Shown here: positions 7,788-16,299 of the stretch, one piece after another
Position numbering within the stretch: the stretch's first letter is position 1
Layout: every line of letters starts with the position of its first letter
Assembly: GCA_965225625.1 (NCBI GenBank)
Contig: CBDDBH010000031.1
Location: 248,001 to 312,000 of the forward strand
Reading direction: 5' to 3'
DNA: 64,000 nt
Origin: CBDDBH01 sp965225625
GTDB taxonomy: Bacteria > Pseudomonadota > Gammaproteobacteria > JADZEE01
The notes under the pieces: generated by a model
Seen by the model: the letters and a program-made list of their open reading frames with translations, nothing else
What the model was told of the DNA's origin: nothing
Databases searched by the model: none
Program-made: the position numbers and the translations under genes

Positions 7788-9047
7788 ATGCGTCTCGGTA
7801 TCGTTATATTTGTAGTGCTCAGTGTACTAGGCCACACAGCCATCGCCAACGAAGAGCTTACTGAGGGAACAGTGATCGGTGCGGCGAACCTCGACGAAGT
7901 TATGGATAAAACCTTCGAGGGTCATCGCATAGGCGACTTGCTTATAGAGCGCGTCGTGTGGCAGATCCGCGAGCATGGACTGAGCGTTCGGCTGGCGCCG
8001 TCCAAAGCCCACGTAGTCGATCCGCAATGGCGCGCGGCAACAGAGAAATATTCGGCCGAAGTCAAGTATGATCCGGTCAATAATACCGTCAGCGGTTGGA
8101 AAGCCGGCCTGCCCTTTCCTGAACTCGACGAAACGGAGCCTGAATTCGTAAAGAAATTAATCTGGAATATCTACCTGGGCCAGCCCCACGGTGACGGTTA
8201 CGAATGGCCGCGGTTTGTGTATGTCCTGATAGACGCTAAGCGGGGCATAGAACGTGTTCAGCATTACTCTTTTCAGCGCATTTATATGAAAGGCCGGGTG
8301 CGCGATCCCAATGGTCCGGTAATGGAGCCAGGCAATATCCTGCACCGATCTATTTCCTGGGGCGCAGCACCTCAAGATATCAAGGATACCGGCGTGTTCA
8401 CGGTTGCGTACGACGACGGCAGCTATGACGATGCCTGGGCTTATATCCGTGACTTGCGCCGTACGCGCAGACTGTCGAGCAGTAGTTGGCGCGATCCCAT
8501 CGGCACCACCGATCAACTCACCGACGATTTTAATCTATGGAACGCGCATCCGAGTTGGTATGAGAGTTTCGAGTTCCTGGGTAAAAAAACCATCCTTGTC
8601 ATTGCCAATGCCGAGGATCTCGCGTGGTTGGAGAAGGAACGGGATAATGCAGCCGCCTTTCCGCTGATCGACCAGTCGGCTAAGCCGTATTGGAACCCAC
8701 TGGCCGGGTGGGAACCGCGTGAGGTTTGGGTCGTCAAGTGCACTCCCAAAAAAGACCATCCCTACGGCCACAAAGTTATCTACGTCGATACCCAACTTCC
8801 GGTTTCGTACTTGGGCTCGATTTACGACCAAAACGGCGAATTCTGGAAATTCACAATTATGGCACTGCGGACCTGGCCTGGCGCCGACGATCCGCAAGCC
8901 ACTGCCGTGTATCCGCATTGGGGCGCATTCTTTGATTTCAAACGCATGCACGGAACCTACTTCTTTCCCAATTTGGAATCGCGCTACAACATATCGATCA
9001 CCGAGGATGACGTGAGTCTCATGTCCTTTGAGGCGCGGGCGCGCTGA
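7788..9047 (+). CDS. DUF1329 family periplasmic protein
   Basis: The ATG at 7788 follows GGGAGA at good spacing and opens a signal peptide (MRLGIVIFVVLSVLGHTAIA, cleavage near Ala-Asn). The 419-aa product has the hallmarks of DUF1329, LolA/LolB-like periplasmic proteins: a long beta-rich body, the GWKAGLPFPELDE segment and a C-terminal PHWGAFFDFKRMHGT segment. Members sit beside DUF1302 barrels and are proposed to ferry hydrophobic compounds across the periplasm. That divergent partner is present at 5843-7735. The MFS transporter 18 bases downstream could complete a transport route, but the substrate is unknown. Confidence 0.82.
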   Translation: MRLGIVIFVVLSVLGHTAIANEELTEGTVIGAANLDEVMDKTFEGHRIGDLLIERVVWQIREHGLSVRLAPSKAHVVDPQWRAATEKYSAEVKYDPVNNTVSGWKAGLPFPELDETEPEFVKKLIWNIYLGQPHGDGYEWPRFVYVLIDAKRGIERVQHYSFQRIYMKGRVRDPNGPVMEPGNILHRSISWGAAPQDIKDTGVFTVAYDDGSYDDAWAYIRDLRRTRRLSSSSWRDPIGTTDQLTDDFNLWNAHPSWYESFEFLGKKTILVIANAEDLAWLEKERDNAAAFPLIDQSAKPYWNPLAGWEPREVWVVKCTPKKDHPYGHKVIYVDTQLPVSYLGSIYDQNGEFWKFTIMALRTWPGADDPQATAVYPHWGAFFDFKRMHGTYFFPNLESRYNISITEDDVSLMSFEARAR

Positions 9048-9065
9048 TCGACACGAGTCCCAAGC

Positions 9066-10220
9066 TTGCTCGATAACGAGCGCAGCCGCACCCTGGTCGC
9101 GATCATCGCCTGTCTGGGCGCTTATGGCGTCACGTTCGGGCTGACTTCGCCGCTGCTCTCACTGCTGCTGGAAGCACGCGGCATCGATCGCACATGGATC
9201 GGTCTGAACGCAGCCATGCCGGCGTTTTCCACCATGATGCTTGCGCCTTTCATTCCGCGCATCATCCTCGCCGTCGGCATACACAGAACAGTGCGTGCCT
9301 GCATCATCCTGGACTGTATTTTTTTCCTGCTACTGCCTGTGTTCGATCATCTGTACGAATGGATGTTTCTGCGATTTTGTCTGGGTGCAACCAATTCCGC
9401 GTTGTTCATCGCCAGCGAAACGTGGATCAATCAGATCGCATATGAACACGCGCGCGGGCGCATTATCGGATTTTATAGTTCGGTTCTGGCGATCTCGATC
9501 GCAATAGGGCCAGCGATTATCGTCGTCACCGGTGTCGATGGGTGGGCGCCGTTTCTTGTGGGCGTTGCCTGCATCGCGTGTTCGTTGCTGCCATTGAAAT
9601 GGGCGACGATGACCTTCCTGTTGGAGAAACAGGGCGGTGGAGCCTTTAGCGTATTCACATTCTTTCGTGTCGCCACCGCAATTTCAGGTGCAATCCTGCT
9701 GTTCGCCATACTCGAGATAACATCACTCGCGTTGTTGCCCGTTTACGGCGTGCGCAGTGGTCTGACGGCGGCAACCGCCGCGGTGATGCTAACGGTACTG
9801 GGTGTTGGCCGCATTGCATTGCAATATCCGCTCGGCGTCCTCGCCGACCGCATCGACCGCTATTTGCTGCTGGCGGGCTGCATCGTCGGCGCTGGAGTGG
9901 GCGTCGCCTTGTTGCCCTTAGCCGTTCGCGACATTGTGCCTCTGTCAATTCTGTTGTTCTTCTGGGGTGGTGCGATAGGCGGTATATATACGCTGTCGCT
10001 GACGCTGACCGGGCAACGCTTTCGCGGCGAGCAATTGGCAACCGCGAACGCCGGCATCGGCGTGATATGGGGGCTTGGCAGTTTGTCGGGACCGACACTG
10101 ACAGGGGTGGCGATGGATGTCTACGATCCTCATGGGTTTGTATGGGTAATGGTTATTTTGTGTGCGGGGGGATTGCTTGTAGTCTTGCCAAGGAAATTTC
10201 GAACTCAGGAGTCACCATGA
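9066..10220 (+). CDS. MFS transporter
   Basis: A 384-aa polytopic membrane protein with about 12 hydrophobic segments and the MFS pattern between TM2 and TM3 and between the two halves (for example PLGVLADRIDRYLLL, a typical motif A-like loop after TM8). The start is TTG at 9066; no strong ribosome site is visible, but the hydrophobic TM1 (ACLGAYGVTFGLTSPLL) needs a start near here. It follows the DUF1329 gene by 18 bases and overlaps the YtoQ-like gene by ATGA, so it is probably in that operon. The substrate cannot be read from sequence. Confidence 0.8.
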   Translation: MLDNERSRTLVAIIACLGAYGVTFGLTSPLLSLLLEARGIDRTWIGLNAAMPAFSTMMLAPFIPRIILAVGIHRTVRACIILDCIFFLLLPVFDHLYEWMFLRFCLGATNSALFIASETWINQIAYEHARGRIIGFYSSVLAISIAIGPAIIVVTGVDGWAPFLVGVACIACSLLPLKWATMTFLLEKQGGGAFSVFTFFRVATAISGAILLFAILEITSLALLPVYGVRSGLTAATAAVMLTVLGVGRIALQYPLGVLADRIDRYLLLAGCIVGAGVGVALLPLAVRDIVPLSILLFFWGGAIGGIYTLSLTLTGQRFRGEQLATANAGIGVIWGLGSLSGPTLTGVAMDVYDPHGFVWVMVILCAGGLLVVLPRKFRTQESP

Positions 10221-10657
10221 CTTGGACGCTATATCTGTCCGGAGAGATTCATACGCACTGGCGTGAGCGCATAAAAGACGGTGCGCAGAAACACGGCCTG
10301 CCCGTCAATTTCACGTCCGCGGTCACCGACCACCAGGCAAGTGATGCGGCCGGGGATATTCTGGGTTTGGAGACCGCGAACTTCTGGCGCGATCACAAGT
10401 CGTCCAAAGTAAACGCCATCCGTACCAGAACACTTATCGATAAATGCGATATTGCGGTTGTGCGCTTCGGCGACAAGTACAAACAATGGGACGCCGCGTT
10501 TGATGCCGGCATCTGTGCGGCGGTTGGCAAGCCCTACATCACCCTACACGACGACGATATAGTCCACGCCCTCAAGGAGGTCGATGCCGGCGCGATGGCA
10601 TGGGCCAAAACGCCGGAGCAGGTCGTAGAAATACTCAAGTATGTAACCCGCACATAA
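10217..10657 (+). CDS. YtoQ family protein
   Basis: The ATG at 10217 overlaps the stop of the MFS gene and has AGGAG at 10207-10211. The 146-aa product matches the YtoQ family, known from Bacillus and many proteobacteria and related in fold to nucleoside 2-deoxyribosyltransferases. Typical segments are LYLSGEIHTHWRERI at the N-terminus, a central DKCDIAVVRFGDKYKQWDAAFDAG and KPYITLHD. The family has no firmly established reaction that I know of. Three tandem arm-tip fragments of a hairpin repeat begin about 12 bases after its stop. Confidence 0.82.
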   Translation: MTWTLYLSGEIHTHWRERIKDGAQKHGLPVNFTSAVTDHQASDAAGDILGLETANFWRDHKSSKVNAIRTRTLIDKCDIAVVRFGDKYKQWDAAFDAGICAAVGKPYITLHDDDIVHALKEVDAGAMAWAKTPEQVVEILKYVTRT

Positions 10658-10692
10658 TCGGAACGCCAAAAATAAGTGGAAATAAGTGGGGT

Positions 10693-10781
10693 AAATAAGT
10701 GGGATCAGATACACATTTTTAACTACCTGCTTTCAGACAACACGGTAGCAAGAAAAATGTGTATCTGACCCCACTTATTTT
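10693..10781. repeat. Hairpin element copy A (long inverted repeat)
   Basis: Arms at 10693-10720 and 10753-10781 are inverted copies (core GTGGGATCAGATACACATTT against AAATGTGTATCTGACCCCAC) around an asymmetric 32-base middle. The element supplies the TAA stop of the cupin gene. Arm-tip fragments (AAATAAGTGG) repeat three times at about 10670-10704. Copy B at 11141-11226 has the same middle in reverse complement, 31 of 32 bases identical. Such GTGGGGTCAGA elements resemble REP-type sequences mobilised by RAYT transposases, though no such gene is in the window. Confidence 0.85.
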
Positions 10782-11106
10782 AGACAAGCGGCACCAGGTC
10801 GTATTTGCCGTCCTGCAGCAGGATGAATATTGCCGACCCGTCACCTGCGTTGGTGACCAGATGTGGGCGTTTCGGCGCCATCGCGTAGGTTTCACCGCGT
10901 TCCAGGATGATGTCTTCTTTCGGGTCGCGCATGAACAGCCGGATCCGACCTTGCAGCACATAAAAAGTATCTTGCACATCATTGTGCGCGTGCCAGGGAA
11001 CCTTTTCCGTCGGTCCGATTTGCAGTTCGCAAATACGAAAGGTGGGGCGTTGCAAGTGTATTTCGATGCGCTCGATACCGAGTTCATTGTCTGAGTTATC
11101 GGTCAT
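10780..11106 (-). CDS. Cupin domain protein
   Basis: A 108-aa single-domain cupin with a clear ribosome site (GGAG) before the ATG at 11106. The first motif is WHAHNDVQDTFYVLQGRIRL (metal-binding His, His and a Gln/Asp-rich middle) near residues 38-57. The second is RGETYAMAPKRPHLVTNAG, with a single His near residue 82. The residues would form a small metal site or a non-catalytic sugar/ligand pocket. It lies downstream of the dimethylformamidase-like genes on the same strand and is bracketed by two hairpin elements. A regulatory or accessory enzyme role is possible, but nothing specific is shown. Confidence 0.8.
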   Translation of the reverse strand: MTDNSDNELGIERIEIHLQRPTFRICELQIGPTEKVPWHAHNDVQDTFYVLQGRIRLFMRDPKEDIILERGETYAMAPKRPHLVTNAGDGSAIFILLQDGKYDLVPLV

Positions 11107-11140
11107 ATCACTCCTGCTTCGCCGGTAAAAAGTGGGGTCA

Positions 11141-11226
11141 AAAAAGTGGGGTCAGATACACATTTTTCTTGCTACCGTGTTGTCTGAAAGCAGGTAGTCA
11201 AAAATGTGTATCTGACCCCACTTTTT
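11141..11226. repeat. Hairpin element copy B (long inverted repeat)
   Basis: Arms at 11141-11167 and 11200-11226 pair (GTGGGGTCAGATACACATTT and its complement) around a 32-base middle that is the reverse complement of copy A's. An extra arm tip (AAAAAGTGGGGTCA) precedes it at about 11127-11140. The element overlaps the TAA stop (11225-11227) of the amidase large-subunit gene, just as copy A overlaps the cupin stop. Confidence 0.85.
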
Positions 11227-13456
11227 ACTTTGCCAGCGACTTGGGATCAAGGAAACGGTTCAACACATTTTGCGTGAGCCGCGACACGTTGTTGTCGTAG
11301 TCATTGTGCGAAAGACTGCCTGCCCATGCTATTGAACCGCTGGACCAGACCCCGCCACCGTGGGGTGTTTCGTAGAACACCATGTCGGCGCGTACCAATT
11401 CATTCTCGGTACCGCCAAGACCAGGAATCGTCACCAGGATCTCTTCGCAGACAACCAGATAAACATCGGTATGCGCGCCTTGTGAAGTCGCAAGAACTAA
11501 AGCGTGTGGCGGTGTTCCTAGCGCCGGATCCGCTCGATCCAGTTCCAGGCCGGCTGCGCCGCCGCCAATCAAACCAAAATCGCCGATGACTTCGCGTTTA
11601 CCGATGCCTTTAAAGATAAAGGCTGCGCGCCGTTCATAACTGTCCGGAAGGCGCTGATAAGGCGCGGAAATGTCAAAGCCCTGGGCGGTGAAGCCGACTC
11701 CCGTCAACACTTGCGGCGGCCGCCCCTGATTTCGCCACAAGCCGCCGTACTCGCCGCTGAAGCTGTGGTAATACTCGCCAGGCGCCGACGGCCAGGCCCG
11801 GATCCCGCCTTCATTGCGCCGCAGTTCCATCACGCCCGGCAGGTCCGGGTGATAAGCGATCCGCCAATACCAACCGTTAGCGCCCATGTACATTAAACGC
11901 CCGCCTTGATTCTGGTAGCTGTACATGGCGTCCCACATGGCTTCGCTGTGGTATTCGGGATGGGTGCCGGAGAGGACTACGCTGTAGGGTCGGAGCAATT
12001 CGAGGCCCTCCGCATGCAGATCCTCGTCGGTAATCACGTCGTACTCGTAACCTTTGGCCTCGAGCCAATCGGTGATATGAGTGTCGGCGTTGAACTGCCA
12101 TAGCGACGAGCCGTGACCACCGAGTGGTGAAATATGTTTGGGGCGCATGTTCAAGATCGGCCGCAAGCGAGAGGAATAGCACACACCGGATCCATCTGTG
12201 TGATGGTCGTAACAAGACGCGCCGTACTCGCGATGCTCGTTCAGAAACAAGCTTTGCTCGTCGATAGGCGTAAGCCGACCTCCCAGTAGCTCCACGCCGC
12301 CGACGTTGAAACCGAAGTGCTCGTTGGCATAAGCCATGTAACTTGCCGTCGGCAACAGGAATGCAATCTTAGCCTCGTCGCCGCGTTCAGGCTTTACCGC
12401 GAACGGAACATATTCCTCCGCATCTCCAGAGCGCAGCCGCGCGGCATACAAACCGCTGCGCATGGTCGGCGGCACGGTCAACTCGAAATCGACTTCCCAG
12501 CCGGCGTCGTAAACATCATCGTCGTGAAAATGTATCGCACCGTACTGCTCCGGTGCCTGCCGCCAATCCATCGCTTCACCGGTCCAGTTGTAACCCTTCA
12601 TGGCGCGCGCCGGCAGGTTGCTAACCTCCCCGTGTAGAGCATTGGGAGAAATATCGCTAACCCGCGAGGACGTGATATCGCGGCTGAAATCCCACGCGCC
12701 AACGATCGCCGTTTGCAGCTTCGCGGGCACACCGGCTTTAAGGGCTTCCATTTCCGAGCGGCGCAACGCGCGATTGGCTAATCGTGGACTATCTATTTTG
12801 CCGTTATAGCAGCCCACTAGTTTGTCGCTGCCACTACGCGCGCCGGCAAACATCAATGCCGCGCGATTGCGCCCAATCCGTTTGGTTTTGGCACGTATAC
12901 GGGTCTCGGCCGCTTGCTCGACTGTGGGGTAATCCACCGACGGGTCCTGATATAGCGTCACGTTGCGTGACGCCGCGTCAAAACTCACAGCGATGAAATA
13001 CCATTGGCGTGCAAGCAGCGCGACGCCGGTGGTAATTATCTCCAGCCCGGCATCGCCGCCCAGCATCACACCAAGCGAGCCATCCGCCTCGATGGTCACC
13101 GCCATGCCGCTTCTCGAGTGGGCGCGCCACTTAGACATAATGAATTGACGCCCGGCACTCGGCAGAGTCGGCCAGACCATGGCCTGAAAGCTGAAGCTCG
13201 ACAGCTGCTCTAATTCCCTATGGCTGGGGATAGTGGCGTATGACCCCGCTTCGATCACCTGTCTGCGTCCGGGGTATTTGCCAGTGACTGTCGTGCGTAC
13301 GGTTTGTTCTTTGACACCAGGGCCGGCCGGGTTGGTGTCACCACAAGTAATGCGAACAATGTCTGCGCGATACTCGGGCAGTTCGCAATTAACCATGAAC
13401 TGGATCGTCTCGCCGGGGCGGGCGCTGACGCGGTCGGAATACGCTGTAATTTTCAT
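11225..13456 (-). CDS. dmfA2: N,N-dimethylformamidase-like large subunit
   Basis: The ATG at 13456 has GAGG five bases upstream; a GTG at 13462 would add two residues. The 743-aa product has the layout of DMFase beta subunits: an N-terminal beta region, a LamG-like sandwich (about residues 60-240) and a C-terminal glutamine-amidotransferase-like half. Known DMFase uses a mononuclear iron held by two Tyr and one Glu. Candidates here are Tyr373/376 (SYMAYANEHFG), Tyr416 (CYDHHTDG) and Glu501 (GTHPEYHS), an alignment I could not verify. DMFase splits dimethylformamide into dimethylamine and formate. The small-subunit gene lies 18 bases upstream, which supports the call. The true amide substrate may differ. 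Confidence 0.8.
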   Translation of the reverse strand: MKITAYSDRVSARPGETIQFMVNCELPEYRADIVRITCGDTNPAGPGVKEQTVRTTVTGKYPGRRQVIEAGSYATIPSHRELEQLSSFSFQAMVWPTLPSAGRQFIMSKWRAHSRSGMAVTIEADGSLGVMLGGDAGLEIITTGVALLARQWYFIAVSFDAASRNVTLYQDPSVDYPTVEQAAETRIRAKTKRIGRNRAALMFAGARSGSDKLVGCYNGKIDSPRLANRALRRSEMEALKAGVPAKLQTAIVGAWDFSRDITSSRVSDISPNALHGEVSNLPARAMKGYNWTGEAMDWRQAPEQYGAIHFHDDDVYDAGWEVDFELTVPPTMRSGLYAARLRSGDAEEYVPFAVKPERGDEAKIAFLLPTASYMAYANEHFGFNVGGVELLGGRLTPIDEQSLFLNEHREYGASCYDHHTDGSGVCYSSRLRPILNMRPKHISPLGGHGSSLWQFNADTHITDWLEAKGYEYDVITDEDLHAEGLELLRPYSVVLSGTHPEYHSEAMWDAMYSYQNQGGRLMYMGANGWYWRIAYHPDLPGVMELRRNEGGIRAWPSAPGEYYHSFSGEYGGLWRNQGRPPQVLTGVGFTAQGFDISAPYQRLPDSYERRAAFIFKGIGKREVIGDFGLIGGGAAGLELDRADPALGTPPHALVLATSQGAHTDVYLVVCEEILVTIPGLGGTENELVRADMVFYETPHGGGVWSSGSIAWAGSLSHNDYDNNVSRLTQNVLNRFLDPKSLAK

Positions 13457-13474
13457 TACCACCTCGTCGTCGGG

Positions 13475-13786
13475 CTAATCGATATCGGTGTCGGTATAGG
13501 CTTTCCAGCGGCGCCGGAATACTTCCCGTTCAGCCTCAATGAGATCCGTAAAGATCTGATCTGCAAAGACGATGGGCGGTTTACCCGGTATCCCGGTGAG
13601 TTGCGCCAGCGTCCACTCACGATGCGGCTTGCGCTTACTGCAGATCAGAACATATTTGTCTTTCGGGCCGTCGCCGCGAAAGCGGTTGAGCACACGTTGC
13701 AGTGCGGGACTGTGATGCCCGATCGGATTATTCAGAAATTCTTCAACAACTGCTCTGTCTTGCTGAGTGACCTTGTAGGTATACAT
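13475..13786 (-). CDS. dmfA1: N,N-dimethylformamidase-like small subunit
   Basis: A 103-aa basic protein encoded directly before the large-subunit gene. DMFase is an alpha-beta pair whose light chain is about 15 kDa; this one is slightly shorter (about 12 kDa). Its sequence (PIGHHSPALQRVLNRFRG, KYVLICSKRKPHREWTLAQL) matches what I recall of the DmfA1 family, and gene order small-then-large is the same as in described dmf operons. It has no catalytic residues of its own in this family; it packs against the iron-bearing large chain. Regulation is not visible: the 127 bases to the next gene hold only a palindromic repeat. Confidence 0.75.
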   Translation of the reverse strand: MYTYKVTQQDRAVVEEFLNNPIGHHSPALQRVLNRFRGDGPKDKYVLICSKRKPHREWTLAQLTGIPGKPPIVFADQIFTDLIEAEREVFRRRWKAYTDTDID

Positions 13787-13840
13787 GCGCGTTCACCTGT
13801 TCGTTGCTGCGAAGATTAACACGAGTAAACGAGTCAATTA

Positions 13841-13880
13841 CCCCTCACCCGGCCGCCAGGGATGGCGGTCGGGTGAGGGG
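13841..13880. repeat. 40-base palindromic repeat, copy 1
   Basis: Two 18-base arms (CCCCTCACCCGGCCGCCA and its near-perfect complement, one mismatch) around a GGGA loop. A second copy at 49017-49056 has the reverse-complement loop. Here it lies downstream of rdgB and upstream of the dmf genes. It can fold as a terminator-like hairpin for the rph-rdgB unit, though no T-run follows on that strand. Confidence 0.8.
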
Positions 13881-13913
13881 TCCTATCAATCGGTGGGCCT
13901 TGTCCTCGCAGCC

Positions 13914-14570
13914 TCAATTGGCGAGTCTGCCACTGATTCGGGCGCGCAGACGTTCCCCCAACTCGCGTACCGCCTGAGCCCGGTGGCTGATGCGGTTCTT
14001 TTCTGCGGTTGGTAATTCCGCGCTGGCGCAATCATGCGTTGGCACGTAGAAAATGGGATCGTAACCGAATCCGTTTCTTCCCCGCGGCGCGTATAACAAC
14101 CGCCCCGGCCAGATGCCATGACATATGATCGGTGTCGAGTCGCTCGGTTCGTGCAAATAGACCATCACACAATGAAATCGAGCAGCACGTTTCGACTCAG
14201 GCACCCCGTGCATATCGATTAACAACTTGTTGAGATTATCGTCGTCCGTCGCCCCTTCGCCGGCATAGCGAGCCGAACGTACCCCCGGCGCACCATCCAA
14301 GGCTTCGACCTCAATTCCGGAATCATCTGCAATTGCTGGTAACCCGGTTGCCTGCGCCGCGTTTCGCGCTTTCAGGATAGCGTTCTCGACGAAAGTCAGA
14401 CCAGTTTCGTCCGCCTCGGGAGTATCAAAGGCCGATTGCGGGATCACGTTGACTTCGAGGTCGGCGAGTAATGCCTGGATTTCGCGCAGCTTGCCCTGGT
14501 TCCCGGATGCCAACACGATGCGCGGCAAGGCAGCGTCGCGCCGCTCTACCCCCGGCCCCGTTACGCTCAT
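13914..14570 (-). CDS. rdgB: XTP/dITP diphosphatase (RdgB/HAM1)
   Basis: RdgB hydrolyses non-canonical purine nucleoside triphosphates (ITP, dITP, XTP) to monophosphates, keeping them out of DNA and RNA. The 218-aa protein carries the family motifs in order: the N-terminal ASGNQGKLREIQ (SxNxxK substrate loop), ETGLTFVENAILKAR, ADDSGIEVEALDGAPGVRSA with catalytic acidic residues, NGFGYDPIFYVP and KNRISHRAQA. About 16 extra residues precede the usual start; a later start is possible but none is obvious. The ATG overlaps the stop of rph by four bases, so the two genes are translationally coupled. Confidence 0.95.
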   Translation of the reverse strand: MSVTGPGVERRDAALPRIVLASGNQGKLREIQALLADLEVNVIPQSAFDTPEADETGLTFVENAILKARNAAQATGLPAIADDSGIEVEALDGAPGVRSARYAGEGATDDDNLNKLLIDMHGVPESKRAARFHCVMVYLHEPSDSTPIICHGIWPGRLLYAPRGRNGFGYDPIFYVPTHDCASAELPTAEKNRISHRAQAVRELGERLRARISGRLAN

Positions 14571-15283
14571 CCTTCCAGGGCTTGGCGTTGAATTCCGATC
14601 AGCTCAGAGATCCCCTTCCGGCCCAGGTCCAGCATTGCCTGCAACTCGTCTGCGTGAAACGCATGACCTTCGGCGGTGCCTTGAATTTCAACGTAAGCTC
14701 CGGCGTCGTTCATGACCAGATTCATGTCGGTTTCTGCATTGGAATCCTCGGCATAATCCAGATCAAGGACTGCCCCACCTTCATAGATCCCTACGGATAC
14801 CGAGGCGATTTGACCGTGGATAGGATCAACCGCGAGCCGTTTAGAGGCCAGCAGTGTGTTGCAGGCGTCCACCAATGCCACGTAGCTGCCGGTTATAGCG
14901 GCGGTGCGCGTACCTCCGTCGGCCTGTAGAACATCACAGTCGACAATGATTGTGTGCTCGCCCAGCGCCGAGAGATCCACGACCGCCCGTAGTGAACGAC
15001 CAATAAGTCGTTGAATTTCTAACGTGCGGCCACCTTGCTTGCCCTGCCCAGCTTCGCGTCTCATGCGATCTCCAGTGGATCGGGGCAACATTCCGTATTC
15101 TGCCGTAACCCAACCGCTACCCTTGCCGCGCAGAAACCCGGGAACCTTTTCCTCAACCGTCGCATTGCACAACACCTGCGTTGCGCCATAGGCCACCAAT
15201 ACGGAACCTTCCGCATAGCGAGTGAAGCCGCGCGTCATCTTAACCTCGCGCAACTCGTCAAAACTCCGGCCGCTTGGGCGCAT
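14567..15283 (-). CDS. rph: Ribonuclease PH
   Basis: RNase PH trims the 3' ends of tRNA precursors by phosphorolysis. The 238-aa length is exactly typical. The sequence is diagnostic: MRPSGRSFDELR at the start, GSVLVAYGATQVLCNATVEE, GWVTAEYGMLPRSTGDRMRR (phosphate and RNA-binding arginines), IVDCDVLQADGGTRTAAITG and DLDYAEDSNAETDMN. It diverges from yicC across 149 bases, and rdgB follows with a four-base overlap. This rph/yicC arrangement is common in gammaproteobacteria. Confidence 0.97.
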   Translation of the reverse strand: MRPSGRSFDELREVKMTRGFTRYAEGSVLVAYGATQVLCNATVEEKVPGFLRGKGSGWVTAEYGMLPRSTGDRMRREAGQGKQGGRTLEIQRLIGRSLRAVVDLSALGEHTIIVDCDVLQADGGTRTAAITGSYVALVDACNTLLASKRLAVDPIHGQIASVSVGIYEGGAVLDLDYAEDSNAETDMNLVMNDAGAYVEIQGTAEGHAFHADELQAMLDLGRKGISELIGIQRQALEG

Positions 15284-15432
15284 AGATCTGGATCCCGATT
15301 AATAACGAGGTAACATTATAGCCGCATACATAACCTCGTTAACGTACGTGCCAACAACAACCGCGGACAGTGACCCCACTGTCACAACGTATACGGTAAA
15401 CTAGCGCGCACCGGTCCAGCGAAGGCAATCTG

Positions 15433-16299
15433 ATGATCAACAGTATGACCGCTTTCGCCAGGCACGATGCCGACGGCGATTGGGGACGGGTAATCTGGGA
15501 AATCCGTTCCGTCAACCATCGTTACCTCGACATATCCGTGCGGCTATCCGACGATGTCCGAGCGCTTGAGCCACAGGTGCGCGAGCGCATCAATCAACGG
15601 CTTTCGCGTGGCAAGGTTGATTGCACCTTGCGCTATGAAGCACCGATGAACGTGAATAGCTCGCTGGCCGTCAATGAAGCAGCCGTGCAACGCTTAATCG
15701 AGGCGGTGGAAACTATAAGCGCAAAAATGCAGTCTCCCGCTGCGTTGAACGCGGTAGATGTTCTGCGTTGGCCGGGTGTCCTGGAAAGCGCGGATATCGA
15801 ACTCGACACGATTGCTGAAAAGCTATTGGCAGCACTCGACAGCGCATTGGATAATCTGGTGGAAAATCGCTCCGGCGAAGGCGAGAAACTGCATAAACTT
15901 GTTGCCGCGAGAATACAAGAGGCGAGCGGCCACGCTAATCGATTGCGCAAGCTCGCGCCGAAAATCATTGAAGAACTCCGACAGCGACTGATTAACAGAA
16001 TCGGTGAACTCGATGTCGAAGCCGATTCCGGCCGCCTGGAACAAGAGCTGGTGCTATTGGCCAACAAATTGGACGTCAGCGAAGAGTTTGACCGCCTTCA
16101 AGCGCACCTCGAAGAGGTAACACGCGTATTAAAAAAGGGCGGCGCGGTAGGAAGACGTCTCGATTTTTTAATGCAGGAACTAAACCGCGAGGCCAACACC
16201 CTCGGATCTAAATCAGCACATATAGACACAACCGGCGGTGTAGTAGAACTAAAGGTCCTTATCGAACAAATGCGCGAGCAGATCCAGAACATTGAATAG
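15433..16299 (+). CDS. yicC: YicC family endoribonuclease
   Basis: A 288-aa protein of the YicC family, which in E. coli acts on RNA (reported to cleave the small RNA RyhB). Family segments are MINSMTAFARHDADGDWGRV at the N-terminus, EIRSVNHRYLDISVRL, and the C-terminal DUF1732 part with GRRLDFLMQELNREANTLGS and a helical end (VELKVLIEQMREQIQNIE). It is divergent from rph and its stop overlaps the gmk start, matching the conserved gammaproteobacterial order yicC-gmk-rpoZ-spoT. Confidence 0.95.
   Translation: MINSMTAFARHDADGDWGRVIWEIRSVNHRYLDISVRLSDDVRALEPQVRERINQRLSRGKVDCTLRYEAPMNVNSSLAVNEAAVQRLIEAVETISAKMQSPAALNAVDVLRWPGVLESADIELDTIAEKLLAALDSALDNLVENRSGEGEKLHKLVAARIQEASGHANRLRKLAPKIIEELRQRLINRIGELDVEADSGRLEQELVLLANKLDVSEEFDRLQAHLEEVTRVLKKGGAVGRRLDFLMQELNREANTLGSKSAHIDTTGGVVELKVLIEQMREQIQNIE

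Noticed and set aside
10669..11226. CRISPR-like or tandem repeat array
   Set aside because: Only two full copies, in opposite orientation and separated by a gene; there are no regularly spaced repeats or unique spacers.
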